A DNA stretch of 64,000 bases from Coptis chinensis (Eukaryota > Streptophyta > Magnoliopsida > Ranunculales > Ranunculaceae). The stretch spans positions 71,391,501-71,455,500 of the forward strand of contig CM027378.1 in assembly GCA_015680905.1 (NCBI GenBank), written 5' to 3'. How positions within the stretch are numbered: position 1 is the first letter of the stretch; each line of letters opens with the position of its first letter. Positions 55,385 to 64,000 of the stretch are shown here, one piece after another. The notes below the pieces were generated by a model. It saw only the letters and a list, made by a program, of their open reading frames with translations, ran no database searches and had not been told where the DNA came from. The position numbers and the translations under genes were made by a program.

Positions 55385-56080
55385 CCTCGGCCATTAATTG
55401 TGATGATTTCCTTTTCTTTATTCTCAAATCTTTCTTCTCGTCTTTGCTGCTAATATCTTTCCAATCGTTTTTCTCTTTTTCCTTCACCTGTTTAATTATT
55501 TCCTTGAGCTCAAAGATCTTATCTCTGTTTTCTTTGTCTTGAATCATACAATATAGCATAAGGTTATTGAGGGTGTCAAGCTGATTTTGTTTTTCTTCAA
55601 CTTTTTTTTTCTCTCCAACAGCTCTTTGAAATTGAAGTCTTCAATTTCTATTTCACATTCATCTTTTATAAACTTGATTGCATTAAAAGCAGCAGAATCT
55701 TGTGCCTTTTCTAAAGAATATGCAGAGCTTCCAGAGAATTCTTTAACTATAACGTCTTCATTATTAAAGAATATGTCTTTTGGTACATGTAGTGTTACAC
55801 TGCTAATGAATCGTACATTCTCTATTTTTGTGTTGTACACTGGATCTTGTTGAACATCAAGAACTGCTTCTAGAATTTCTTTTAGCAACTTAGTTTTACA
55901 TGAGTTGTAATTTTCATACTTTATGACCCTGCAATAGAATTTTTTATATAGGAAAACACAATTAAATATATAAAACTCATAAATATAGATATTTCGATTA
56001 AATTGAATTCTTTGTTATATAGGTACACAATATTGAAGAATATAAGAAGAATTGTTTACCTCAACTGTTTGTTTACTATG
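55385..56080 (-). pseudogene. Putative spliced dsRNA-binding-like protein gene, probably broken
   Basis: A main exon runs from about 55927 (after GCAG) leftwards: YENYNSCKTKLLKEILEAVL, then SSVTLHVPKDIFFNNEDVIV and AYSLEKAQDSAAFNAIKFIK. The last stretch (KAQDSAAFNAIKFI) looks like the C-terminal helix of a double-stranded-RNA-binding domain, which is why I suggest it. After FKELLERKK a shift in an A-run is needed to reach MIQDKENRDKIFELKEIIKQ and a Lys-rich tail ending near 55385. An upstream exon ending GTTGAG|GTAAAC at 56060 (ETRAYAIVNKQL) has no clear ATG. Function unknown. Confidence 0.45.
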
Positions 56081-57200
56081 GCGTATGCTCTGGTTTCAAT
56101 ATGAATGAGTTTTATTTTTCTACATATATAGGTCTATTTATGTAAATTGATTAGACTTTTCTATGTGATTAGAAATTTAGTTTGTGTATTATTCTAACTT
56201 CATGTATACCTATAATTTTTCTATTTGGTCTAAGATCGCAAAATATTGGTTTTGGGTCTGTAACTTTAACTTGGGCTTCAAGCCCATTATATACACATTG
56301 ATCAAAATAAGTCAACTTCATTTCCTCAGAGTTATTACGCGCCAAATTGGAAATGAATTTGAAATGAACAATAAACCCCAATAAAGTCAGTTGAAACCGA
56401 AATAAACCACAATAGTTTGGATTCGGCTTGGTTTTTGTTTGGTGTTTGTGCTTGTCTTGCACCCACGTTGGATTATTGGTTTGTTGAGAATCTCGATGAA
56501 AGTTGTTGACGAATATTCTATTGGGCCGAAGAATGCTCTGTTAAATATAGAGTGATTGGTTAGTACTCTTTTTTTCCTTTTTTTTTTGTTTTTAAAATAT
56601 TGAAGTGAATTATAGTATGTGGTATATTGTTTGAGTAAATGTTTCATTGGGCTGTACATTTTTTTTTGTTCTGTTTTTTAATTTTAAAGAGTATTGTTAA
56701 CGGCCTTTTAGCATGATATTTTGAGATTTTGCCCAAAAGCATTGTAAATGATGTAGCGAACTCATAAGTTGCTTCTGTAAGGGGCCGTCTTATGCTTTAT
56801 CTAAGTAACTTTCTGTAATGCATAACAAATTCAGTATTCGCGCTGTTAATTTTCATATATTATATGGAAACTTGGTTTAAATTCCCTTATCTATAGTTTC
56901 TGTTATTATTATATTGTTTCTGCTTATTAGTTTTGGGTCATTTGTGACGGTAGGAGGTGACAAATGATCTTTATTAGTTATAAGATTGAGTGAGCTAAAG
57001 TCTTTGCTTCCATTCCAAAACTACAAAGATTGATTGGGACCTCTTTGGCTTGGATCGACTTTGGAGTGATTTTTGTATAAGGAAAGATGTCTTGGCTACT
57101 CAAAGCCTATTTCTTAACAAAATCGATTGTGATTTCCTTGCACAATCTTTTTCTTCTCCTAGTCAGAGCCTAATAGATAAAAAAAATTGCAAATAGCAAG
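56081..57200. other. AT-rich region without an identified gene
   Basis: No convincing exon. Several short open stretches occur by chance. Confidence 0.35.
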
Positions 57201-57395
57201 TTGGAAGTAATATTTAGGACATTACAAGGGTGGTCGATGCCTCTTCAGAGCAGTGTCTTATGGGGCTTGCATGAAGTGTGGGAAGAAGCTCCTGATGGAA
57301 ACCATCAGATAGAACTCGATGATGGCTTCTGGGACAGGTTCTCTCACCACTGTCTGATTGCTCTTCTAATTGCTACTTGTAAAATATGGGTCAAC
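57201..57395 (+). pseudogene. Unidentified exon-like segment
   Basis: The open stretch WSMPLQSSVLWGLHEVWEEA and DGFWDRFSHHCLIALLIATC has an amino-acid composition like real protein. No family was recognised. It precedes the GSK3-like fragments. Confidence 0.3.
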
Positions 57396-57523
57396 ACTGA
57401 TATACCCCTTTTTTTTTTTCCTTCGGCGGAAAAGAAAGAGAAAACTTGTTGTATAGGATTCTTTCTGTTAGTTGTCTTTGAGGTACAAAGTGTGATTAAC
57501 TACTCATCTTCTTGGTTTTACAG

Positions 57524-59295
57524 GTACTTGGTACACCCACATGTGAAGAAATCAAATGTATGAATCCAGATTATACGGAGTTTAAATTTCCACAAATCAA
57601 GGCTCACCCCTCGACAAAGTGAGCGATTTCATTTACATGTGAAATGTCAATCTGATTGTTTGTTTTTAGTGCATATAATTGAACTTTATTTTTTGAAAAA
57701 TGTTATGCAGATATTCCATAAACGCATGCCACCAGAAGCAGTAGTTCTGGTGTCGAGATTCCTTCAGTACTCTCCAAAAGTTCGGAATGGTTTCAGGTTT
57801 GAAAAGGCATTTGGGTTGTGAAGAGAATCTCTGTCTTAAATGTTGTTGGGCTTAGTGAAGAGGCTTAGGCAGCCCTTGGTGCAAAGAAAAACTACCTGTT
57901 CTATATGATTACCTTCAAAGTCATTATTGGTACGCTTATTTATGCAATGATTTATTATTTTTTCTTTCTTTTATCTGCTTGTCACTTTTCACGTAAAATT
58001 TCTTTTTGTAGTTTTTTAAGAATGTATGAAATATTTTGATTTTGCAATACCTTGTATAAATATATATGAGAAATCGTCCTGAGCTGTACAGTAAAGTAAA
58101 TCACTATTTTCTGTGATTTGTAACTGATGTTTGTGTGTTATTATGATCGTTTGAAGTCAACTATAAAAGAATTTGTATGAGTGTTAAACATCAGGGGTGT
58201 AGGTTTCTTAAGATATTTCCAGCTCAAACAGCTACCCAACTTTCTTTTTTCTCCCCCAATACTGTCTCTGGCACTTTTTGCGATTGTACATTACGCAAAG
58301 TTACGGTCTAGAATTTTGTTATCATTGGGATTGTACATGCGCTGCTGTACTATATTCACTGCACACAACGAAAGAATTATACTTCTTGATTGGCCTAGGC
58401 TTATACCTTGGTTCAGATACTTTCTGATATAATCCGCGATAAGAGTGAAGGCCCTTGACAACATAGGAAGGATTCTGCAATAAGAATGAATGCCCCTGAC
58501 AATATAGGAAGGCTTCCTTTAATCTTTGGGACTTGAGTGTACATTATTTTGTGTTCAAAACGTGGCCGTGACTTCCCACCCTGAGTCATTTCCTGATCAT
58601 CTTATTTCAATGTCACTGTTGCTTGCGCTGTATTATTTTTATATCGGGATGTTAGAAAAGATGCAAGTTTGTAGCACTGCATCTGCCTATGCATTAATGC
58701 TCTTCAGGGTTGTTGTATGTATTTTTCGCTTCTCATATTTAGTAAGTGCTTTCACTATATATGGATTTCTATATAGATATTTTTTTAGTTCTTTATTTGT
58801 AATTGATAACATGTGTTTCTTTCTCCATCTATGACAGGTCAAAGGTGAACCAAACATATCATACATTTGCTCACGCTATTATCGAGCACCTGAGCTTATT
58901 TTTGGTGCGAAAGAATACACAACAGAAATTAACATATGGTATGTGGGTTGTGTCCTTGCTGAAAAATGTTATGCAGATATTCCATAAACGCATGCCACCA
59001 GAAGCAGTAGTTTTGGTGTCGAGACTCCTTCAGTACTCTCCAAAACTTTGGTGTACTCCTGTGCGTCACTATTCTATCTTCATTGTTTCTTTCCAGATAT
59101 CAGAGTTCATCAAGTTAAATTTTCTACAGTTGGTTGATTCCTTCAATTCATTTATGATGAAATTAGCTATTTTTTAATATGTTGATGCAATTAGATGCCT
59201 GTGTCCATCCATTTTTTGATGAACTTCGTGATCCAAACACTCGTCTCCCTAGTGGGCGTCCCTTACCAACTCTGTTCAACTTTAAACCCCAAGGT
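57524..59295 (+). pseudogene. SK-like fragment: GSK3/shaggy-like kinase gene fragments with a duplicated exon
   Basis: Shaggy-like kinases (GSK3, including BIN2) phosphorylate signalling proteins in the nucleus and cytosol. 57524-57620 gives [20 protein letters not shown] and FPQIKAHP. 57711-57785 gives [20 protein letters not shown]. 58838-58961 gives [20 protein letters not shown] and [17 protein letters not shown]. 58976-59053 repeats [20 protein letters not shown]. 59195-59291 gives [20 protein letters not shown] and LFNFKP. Normal order would put the 58838 exon first; the IFHKR exon occurs twice, each time preceded by the same GAAAAATGTTATGCAG. The N-lobe and catalytic loop are missing. 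This is a rearranged pseudogene. Confidence 0.9.
57786..58837. other. Spacer between the two GSK3-like blocks
   Basis: AT-rich, intron-like. AAGAGTGAAGGCCCTTGACA and AAGAATGAATGCCCCTGACA around 58442 and 58484 are a short direct repeat. No exon was recognised. Confidence 0.35.
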
Positions 59296-60154
59296 TCTTT
59301 CTGCCTATGATCGTGCGAGTTAGATCGTTTTCAATCTTACTTAGGGAAGAGTGTAATTTTTCCATCTCGAGCATGCAGGGACCAGACCTTACAACATGGT
59401 TGTTAAGCTCTGCAGTCGCTCCAATAACCTGCGATGAGAAACGAAAAAAAATCAGAAGGACAAAGAAAGGTAGAACTAAATACATGCATAACAATAGTAA
59501 ATAGGAAAACAGAAAGCCTCACCCCTGATAAGCATCTAGCTATGTGGGTGTAAAGCTGTGATGCATCCCTGTATTGGGTGAAGTACGCAATGTCAGCTGG
59601 GAGTCGAGCTCCATGAACTAACCTAAGAGCAACGTCATCCATGAAAGTAGATTGGTCAACTTTCAAGGGTCCGTTTTCAGGATTTCCACCAGTGAAAAAC
59701 TCAGGGCTCCAAACAGTAGGACCTTGAAGAGGTAAGTTTCCAATACTCGGAGTATTGGTATCATCCCTCCTACATGGTTGTAACCTCTCCAACTGCTGCT
59801 CGGTTGCCTCTCCAAATCGCTTTGCTCGGTTGCCTCTCCAACTGCTTTCTTTGTGGTCGGAAAGGCATTGGAGCGAATCCTTCTTTGTGGCCACCCTTGC
59901 TGCCTCAATACCCTTTGCAACCAATGTTCTTTCTTCTCTTGTTTGTCGGATATGCTCGTAGCATCGGTTTCCAACTCTACAATCTCAGCAGAGGTCGAAG
60001 ATGAAACTTTAACTTTCTTGAATGTATCGGTCCCTAGCATCCCCTTTCGCTTGGATCCGGAAGTCGATAATAACTTCGGTTCGGTCGGTTCGCGGGTGAT
60101 CCAAAGACTGGTGGGCGACTTGGTAAGGGTGAGGTAATTAAACCTATAATCCAT
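59282..60154 (-). pseudogene. Unrecognised spliced coding segment (gag-like in appearance)
   Basis: On the minus strand, exon 1 (60154-59523) ends TATCAGGG before GTGAGG. Exon 2 (59428-59282), after ...CGCAG, reads VIGATAELNNHVVRSGPCML and EMEKLHSSLSKIENDLTRTI and stops. Exon 1 contains SKRKGMLGTDTFKKVKVSSS, VALRLVHGARLPADIAYFTQ and a frameshift near 59840, next to a small duplicated stretch (TGCTCGGTTGCCTCTCCAA, seen twice). It looks like the low-complexity N-terminal half of a plant TE or gag-type protein, but I could not assign it. It lies opposite the GSK3-like and NHX-like pieces. Confidence 0.45.
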
Positions 60155-60334
60155 TCTTTACACTATGTTCTGTACTAAATAGAAGATTGTGTAGAGTGTA
60201 GACTGCCTGTTAGCTCAAACATAGGCGATATTATATCTTCTTGACACCAGAAGTAGTGTGTTCTGCATAAAATTAAGTAGACCTTGTGAACAATCTTACT
60301 ATAAACATAAATAGATATGTTTAGTGTGTGGCAG

Positions 60335-60427
60335 GGTTTTGCCGAACTTGAATATGGGATGCTGCGTTACATGGGAGCTATTGATGACACAACTCTAGTT
60401 GTCACTTCTGCTAAGGATTTTGACTTG
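60335..60427 (+). pseudogene. Unidentified captured exon
   Basis: After GTGTGGCAG the exon reads [20 protein letters not shown] and [11 protein letters not shown] and runs into TTGTAAG, so it has both splice borders. It looks like conserved protein sequence; the family was not recognised. It may belong to the same cluster as the kinase and antiporter pieces. Confidence 0.4.
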
Positions 60428-60689
60428 TAAGTTGTAATCCTTTCATGTATAGCTATTTTATTTTAGCAAATAAAATAAAATAAGGCAATCAATTATGCTG
60501 GAAACCTTTTGGTACTCGTCACACTGCAAGTATAAGGTTACTCATTACTGTTAACTTTCACTTCTTGAGCCACTTAGTTAATCAATAATATGAAAGACGC
60601 ATCACATTCGCTTTCTCAACTTGTATTATTGCTTCTTTGCTAACTGGTGGTATAGGTTCTTGATCAGGATGAGACACTTTTCTTTACAG

Positions 60690-60852
60690 CGGGGTCTTTG
60701 GCGAAGGCATTGGTAATGATGCCACATCAGTATTGCTTTTCAATGCAATCCAGAATTTCAATCAGACAAACATCAACTACAACACCGTCTTAAAGCTTAT
60801 TCTGAACTTTTTCTATTTATTTACTGTGAGCACACTGCTGGGAGAGTATTTG
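60690..60852 (+). pseudogene. NHX-like fragment: NHX-type Na+/H+ antiporter exon fragment
   Basis: NHX proteins are vacuolar cation/proton exchangers. After TTTACAG the exon reads GVFGEGIGNDATSVLLFNAI, then QNFNQTNINYNTVLKLILNF and FYLFTVSTLLGEYL, ending before GTAAG. The FGEG-NDATSV motif is the ion-translocating ND region of the family. The second V of the usual GVVNDAT has become I-G. A single exon is readable, so it is a fragment. Confidence 0.85.
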
Positions 60853-61527
60853 TAAGTCCCTCTCTCTCTCTCTCAATTTCTCACACACACACACACAAAC
60901 TTTTATCTCTTTCTTCCTGCAGGCTGGGCAGTGCTTAAAAAATTCTGAGGTGTCTCTTTCTAAGTATCTTACATCGATCTTGGCTCCACTTCCTACTGGT
61001 CTGTGGTCTGTTTATCTAAGGATATGCTTTTCCAAACCACCATAGATCACATATGTTGTCAAAAGCATGTTCGCGGCACTCTCATAGAAAGACAAATATT
61101 TAATTTTGTTTCTTCTTAATACACATATTTTACAGTAAGGTAAGTAAATGTAGGTTGAGGGAGCCTATCTCATAGAAAGAAAAACCATAAATAGAACAGA
61201 GAAAAGTACAAACTACATCCCACACTTAACTAAAACAAATAGAATCCTCTAACATATGTTGTCAAAATGTGCTTCTTCACATCGGAAAAAATCGATTTGA
61301 TTTTCTATTACTGCAAGAAATTAGATAGATCCAGAGTGGACTTCTCTTTCTTAACAAAAATCCCAGTTTCAATTTTCAAAAATAGAAAACTAATATGTAT
61401 AGCAATGTGATGACAGCTTGGTTCCTATGACTATGTTTAACTTAGGGTACACTGCGACACAAACCAACATAATTAGAGCTGTGTCAGGTCCATTTGAATT
61501 GAAATAAACAAATAATGTCTATCAAAG
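60853..61527. other. Spacer between the NHX-like exon and the helicase
   Basis: It starts with CT- and CA-dinucleotide runs (60858-60900) and is otherwise AT-rich. No gene was seen. Confidence 0.4.
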
Positions 61528-63290
61528 CTATGTTGTTCTTGAAACTGCAACATATTGTCTATGCGTGAAAACTGGTGTTGGCAAATATATTCCAACTTTT
61601 TCGAAAGTTTGTCCTTGGCTTTTGTTTATGGTCATAGCTAAACAAACTTTTACAGGGAATTGCTTCGTTCTGAATACAAACGGCCATTTCGTATCGCTTG
61701 GTGACAATACTGTTCTTGGAATGAAAATTGGATCTCCTACTTTGTTCCCTGTAATAATATTTGCATATATCACTTTCAAAGCCAATTTTGTGACGATCAT
61801 CCTAGTACCATTGCATAGTCCTTGACTCTGATTAATGTTTCTCATTAACATAATAGGAACACCAACTTTTAAATCCAGTTTGTGGTTTGGTATGCCGGAA
61901 AATTCTAGAGTGTTTAAGAATTCTGTCGGGTATAGAACATCTTGTTCAGCATGTTTACCTTCAATTGGACTTAGTGAGTTTGCACTTAAGTATGTCTTCA
62001 GTTCTGTCGAGAGTTCTGAAATTATTGTAGAGTTAATTTCATCAATCGTTTCGTTCCTTGGGGCTAGAATGCTTCTTTCTTTGAGATACTGAACATCTGT
62101 ATATTTGTTGACCAAATCCGGATATATGCATGACACAATATCTTCTACTGGATCATCACTCTCAAGAATAAGCAAGTCTTCAGGAATTTTGATCCAAGTT
62201 GATTCCACTTCATCACTCAATCTAGAAGCAGGCAGATTTCCATCTCCAAGGTCTAAAACCCATTTGCTAGACTCTTCAATAGAGCTTGTTGTAGCTGAGT
62301 CTATATTTCCAATCTTCAGTCGCATGTTCTCAGTTAAGTGAAAAACTTTGCAGTTTTTCCATAATTTTGACTTATTGATAGAAGCATCAACAACATCAGT
62401 TCTTGTGCCCCTTGGAATGACTAGCAATATCTGTCTGAAATCTCCACCCATCAGGAATGTTTTACGACCAAAATCTTTGCCCTGTGGTTTCAAAAGATCC
62501 TCAAGTGTACGGTTTACAGCCTCAAATCCATGTCTGTGAGTCATTGGTGCTTCATCCCACACTATTAGATCAGCCCGCCTGATAAGGTTGTGTAATAATG
62601 TCTCATGAGAGATGTCACAATTGGTGTTTTCACTGGTCGGAATAACAATCTTAAACCTAGAGTGAGTTGTCCTTCCACCTGGAAGTAGAAGTGCAGCTAT
62701 CCCAGACGATGCAACAGCAAGAACAATTTTTCCTTCAGACCGAAGTTTAGAAATTATTGTTTTGTAAAGATATGTGTTACCAGTTCCTCCGCATCCGTAT
62801 ACAAAAAAAACACCTCCTGATTGAGACTGAACTGCATCAGTAACAGAGTTGAATACCTCATGCTGCTTAGTATTCATTCCGTTATGAAGAATCTCGTATT
62901 CGTTTTGCAACTCCTTGCAGTTGTAGTCTAATTCTTCAGCAATCAATCTATTTTCTGTGGAGATCCTTGAAGACATATCAAATTTTGGGAAATCAAGAAT
63001 GTTTGTGAGAGATAATCCTTTTTCAACCATAATTTGTTCAATTTCACAGAGTCTCATTTCTAATCTGGTCTTCAGTTAGTTGGAGCTTCTCATTATTGTT
63101 TTTCTTTCTGTATCGAAACAAAATATCATCTCCGAGGTGCTTTTGATGTTTCTCAAAAAGTTTATCAGGATAAGTCACCCCCCAAAACAGTATCAAAGTG
63201 ACGAACAATTGTCTTAAAGATTTTGGAAGTTGCTAATGGCTTGCTTCCTCCATAGCATCATCCCATTCGCTGTCGCCCTCTAGTAGTCCA
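61528..63290 (-). pseudogene. Helitron RepHel-type PIF1-like helicase, C-terminal half
   Basis: The PIF1/RecD2-like helicase is the DNA-unwinding half of Helitron RepHel proteins. The main open stretch (63057-61528, 509 codons) has MNTKQHEVFNSV, the Walker A region VYGCGGTGNTYLYK, Walker B LIVWDEAPM, GGDFRQILLVIPRGT, ENMRL, the PNHKLDLKVGVPIMLMRN stretch, motif V AMTINKSQGQTF and motif VI YVAVSR. The Walker A lysine is Asn (codon AAC), which should abolish ATPase activity. Upstream (63290-63058), LLEGDSEWDDAMEEAS and LFEKHQKHLGDDIL belong to the same protein but need frame changes. The Rep nuclease (HUH) part was not found. Confidence 0.9.
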
Positions 63291-64000
63291 TGCTCCTTGA
63301 TATAAGAATTTAACAATATGATACATTAGAATTTGAATATACAAAATATAAATTAGTCGGTAATTTCAATTTTTTATTTTGATACAGTGAATATCTTTGA
63401 TAGTAATTTTTTGGCTAATTATTACCTTGATAAACTTGGTTTTTTAATTTTTAGGTAATCCACCCTATTCATGAATTGTAGTTTTCCTTGGACGAATATG
63501 ATAAGTGAATGCCTCTTTATCTTTGCTAGGGCAATCCTATAAAAACTATATATTTGATACTTGATGGTTACTTTTTCCAGTTTTTGAACCTTGAATGTCT
63601 CAAACGGCAAGATGTCGTCATCAAGTTAGAAATTGTCAGGTTTGTATCTATCCCATAAAGTGAACTTTAGCTATCATAAAATCATCTATTTCTGGACTCG
63701 ATAATAGAAATGAAAGCTTATCTTAGTGTGATATGAACGTTGTCTCTATGCATGACTTTCCTTTAAGTGATACTAATAAGGGGTATCGCAGTTCTTGGAG
63801 GCCTATGCTGCAGAGCATCCCTGAGGAGCTATAAGCTGTTGAACTAACTTTTCATATCCATTATTTCGCAGGAATTAACAATCCCATTCTTTTGTATCTA
63901 TGCCCTAGTGCCTATAAAGATAGCTATTCATCATTGATCTTAATCATGCCCCCTTTTTATCTTATGTTATTTACAAATTGGTATTCTCTGTTTAATTCTC
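63291..64000. other. Right edge of the window, no gene recognised
   Basis: AT-rich DNA. A 62-codon minus-strand stretch at 63422-63610 resembles nothing I know. If the helicase belongs to a Helitron, its Rep half would be expected beyond this edge. Confidence 0.35.

Noticed and set aside
1..64000. tRNA, rRNA or organellar insertions
   Set aside because: I looked for T-loop-like motifs and rRNA or plastid stretches and saw none that held up.

Overview
The window is nuclear DNA of a flowering plant, most likely a eudicot; the species cannot be told from the sequence. The signs are AT-rich intergenic DNA, spliced fragments of plant-specific genes (ARF8, MGDG synthase, NIGT1/HHO, methylesterase, CASP-like) and plant-type LINE, Ty1/copia, Ty3-like, CACTA, hAT, MULE-like and Helitron-like elements. 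It is a transposon nest with very few genes. The only genes that look intact are two tandem minus-strand CASP-like membrane-protein genes at 28.5-31.3 kb. A spliced dsRNA-binding-like reading frame at 55.4-56.1 kb is a weaker candidate.

Layout. 1-12510: a decayed LINE (ORF1, endonuclease, RT, RNase H, poly-A), split by a 6.9-kb CACTA element (2497-9357, TSD TAG) that carries fragments of ARF8, CTR9, DEG7, a BBD-type bifunctional nuclease and one unidentified gene, all on the plus strand. 12744-27030: a nest bounded by inverted ~205-bp repeats. It holds a probable hAT (13390-20474), inside which lies a GGGT-ended element (13789-20293) carrying NIGT1/HHO and SHMT fragments, two tandem arrays and a 733-bp hAT MITE. 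Beside these is a Ty1/copia element (20779-26623, minus strand, TSD AGGAC). 27189-28061: a small TIR element with 9-bp TSDs. 28467-31298: the CASP-like gene pair. 31992-34987: a Ty3-type LTR with its polypurine tract, cut by a Helitron-type 3' end at 34988. 36750-43642: a second gene-carrying CACTA (TSD TAT) with MGDG synthase and methylesterase fragments and a 3652-bp solo LTR (TSD ATTAA) inside it.

44.9-47.0 kb holds a broken gene for a coiled-coil repeat protein. 47.3-53.4 kb is repeats: three related modules with a 55-bp minisatellite, a 259-bp-arm palindrome with about 98% identical arms, three tandem ~420-bp units and two 101-bp units. 57.2-60.9 kb contains fragments of a GSK3/shaggy kinase, an unrecognised minus-strand coding segment and an NHX antiporter fragment. 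These are followed on the minus strand (61.5-63.3 kb) by a PIF1-like helicase of the Helitron RepHel type with a mutated Walker A lysine.

The theme is gene-fragment capture: three well-bounded DNA transposons, and probably a Helitron, carry pieces of at least ten host genes in 64 kb, mostly with exon-intron structure preserved, so the copies were taken from DNA rather than from mRNA. No gene in the window forms a pathway with another. The functional content is the CASP-like pair plus any transcripts that the chimeric elements may make.
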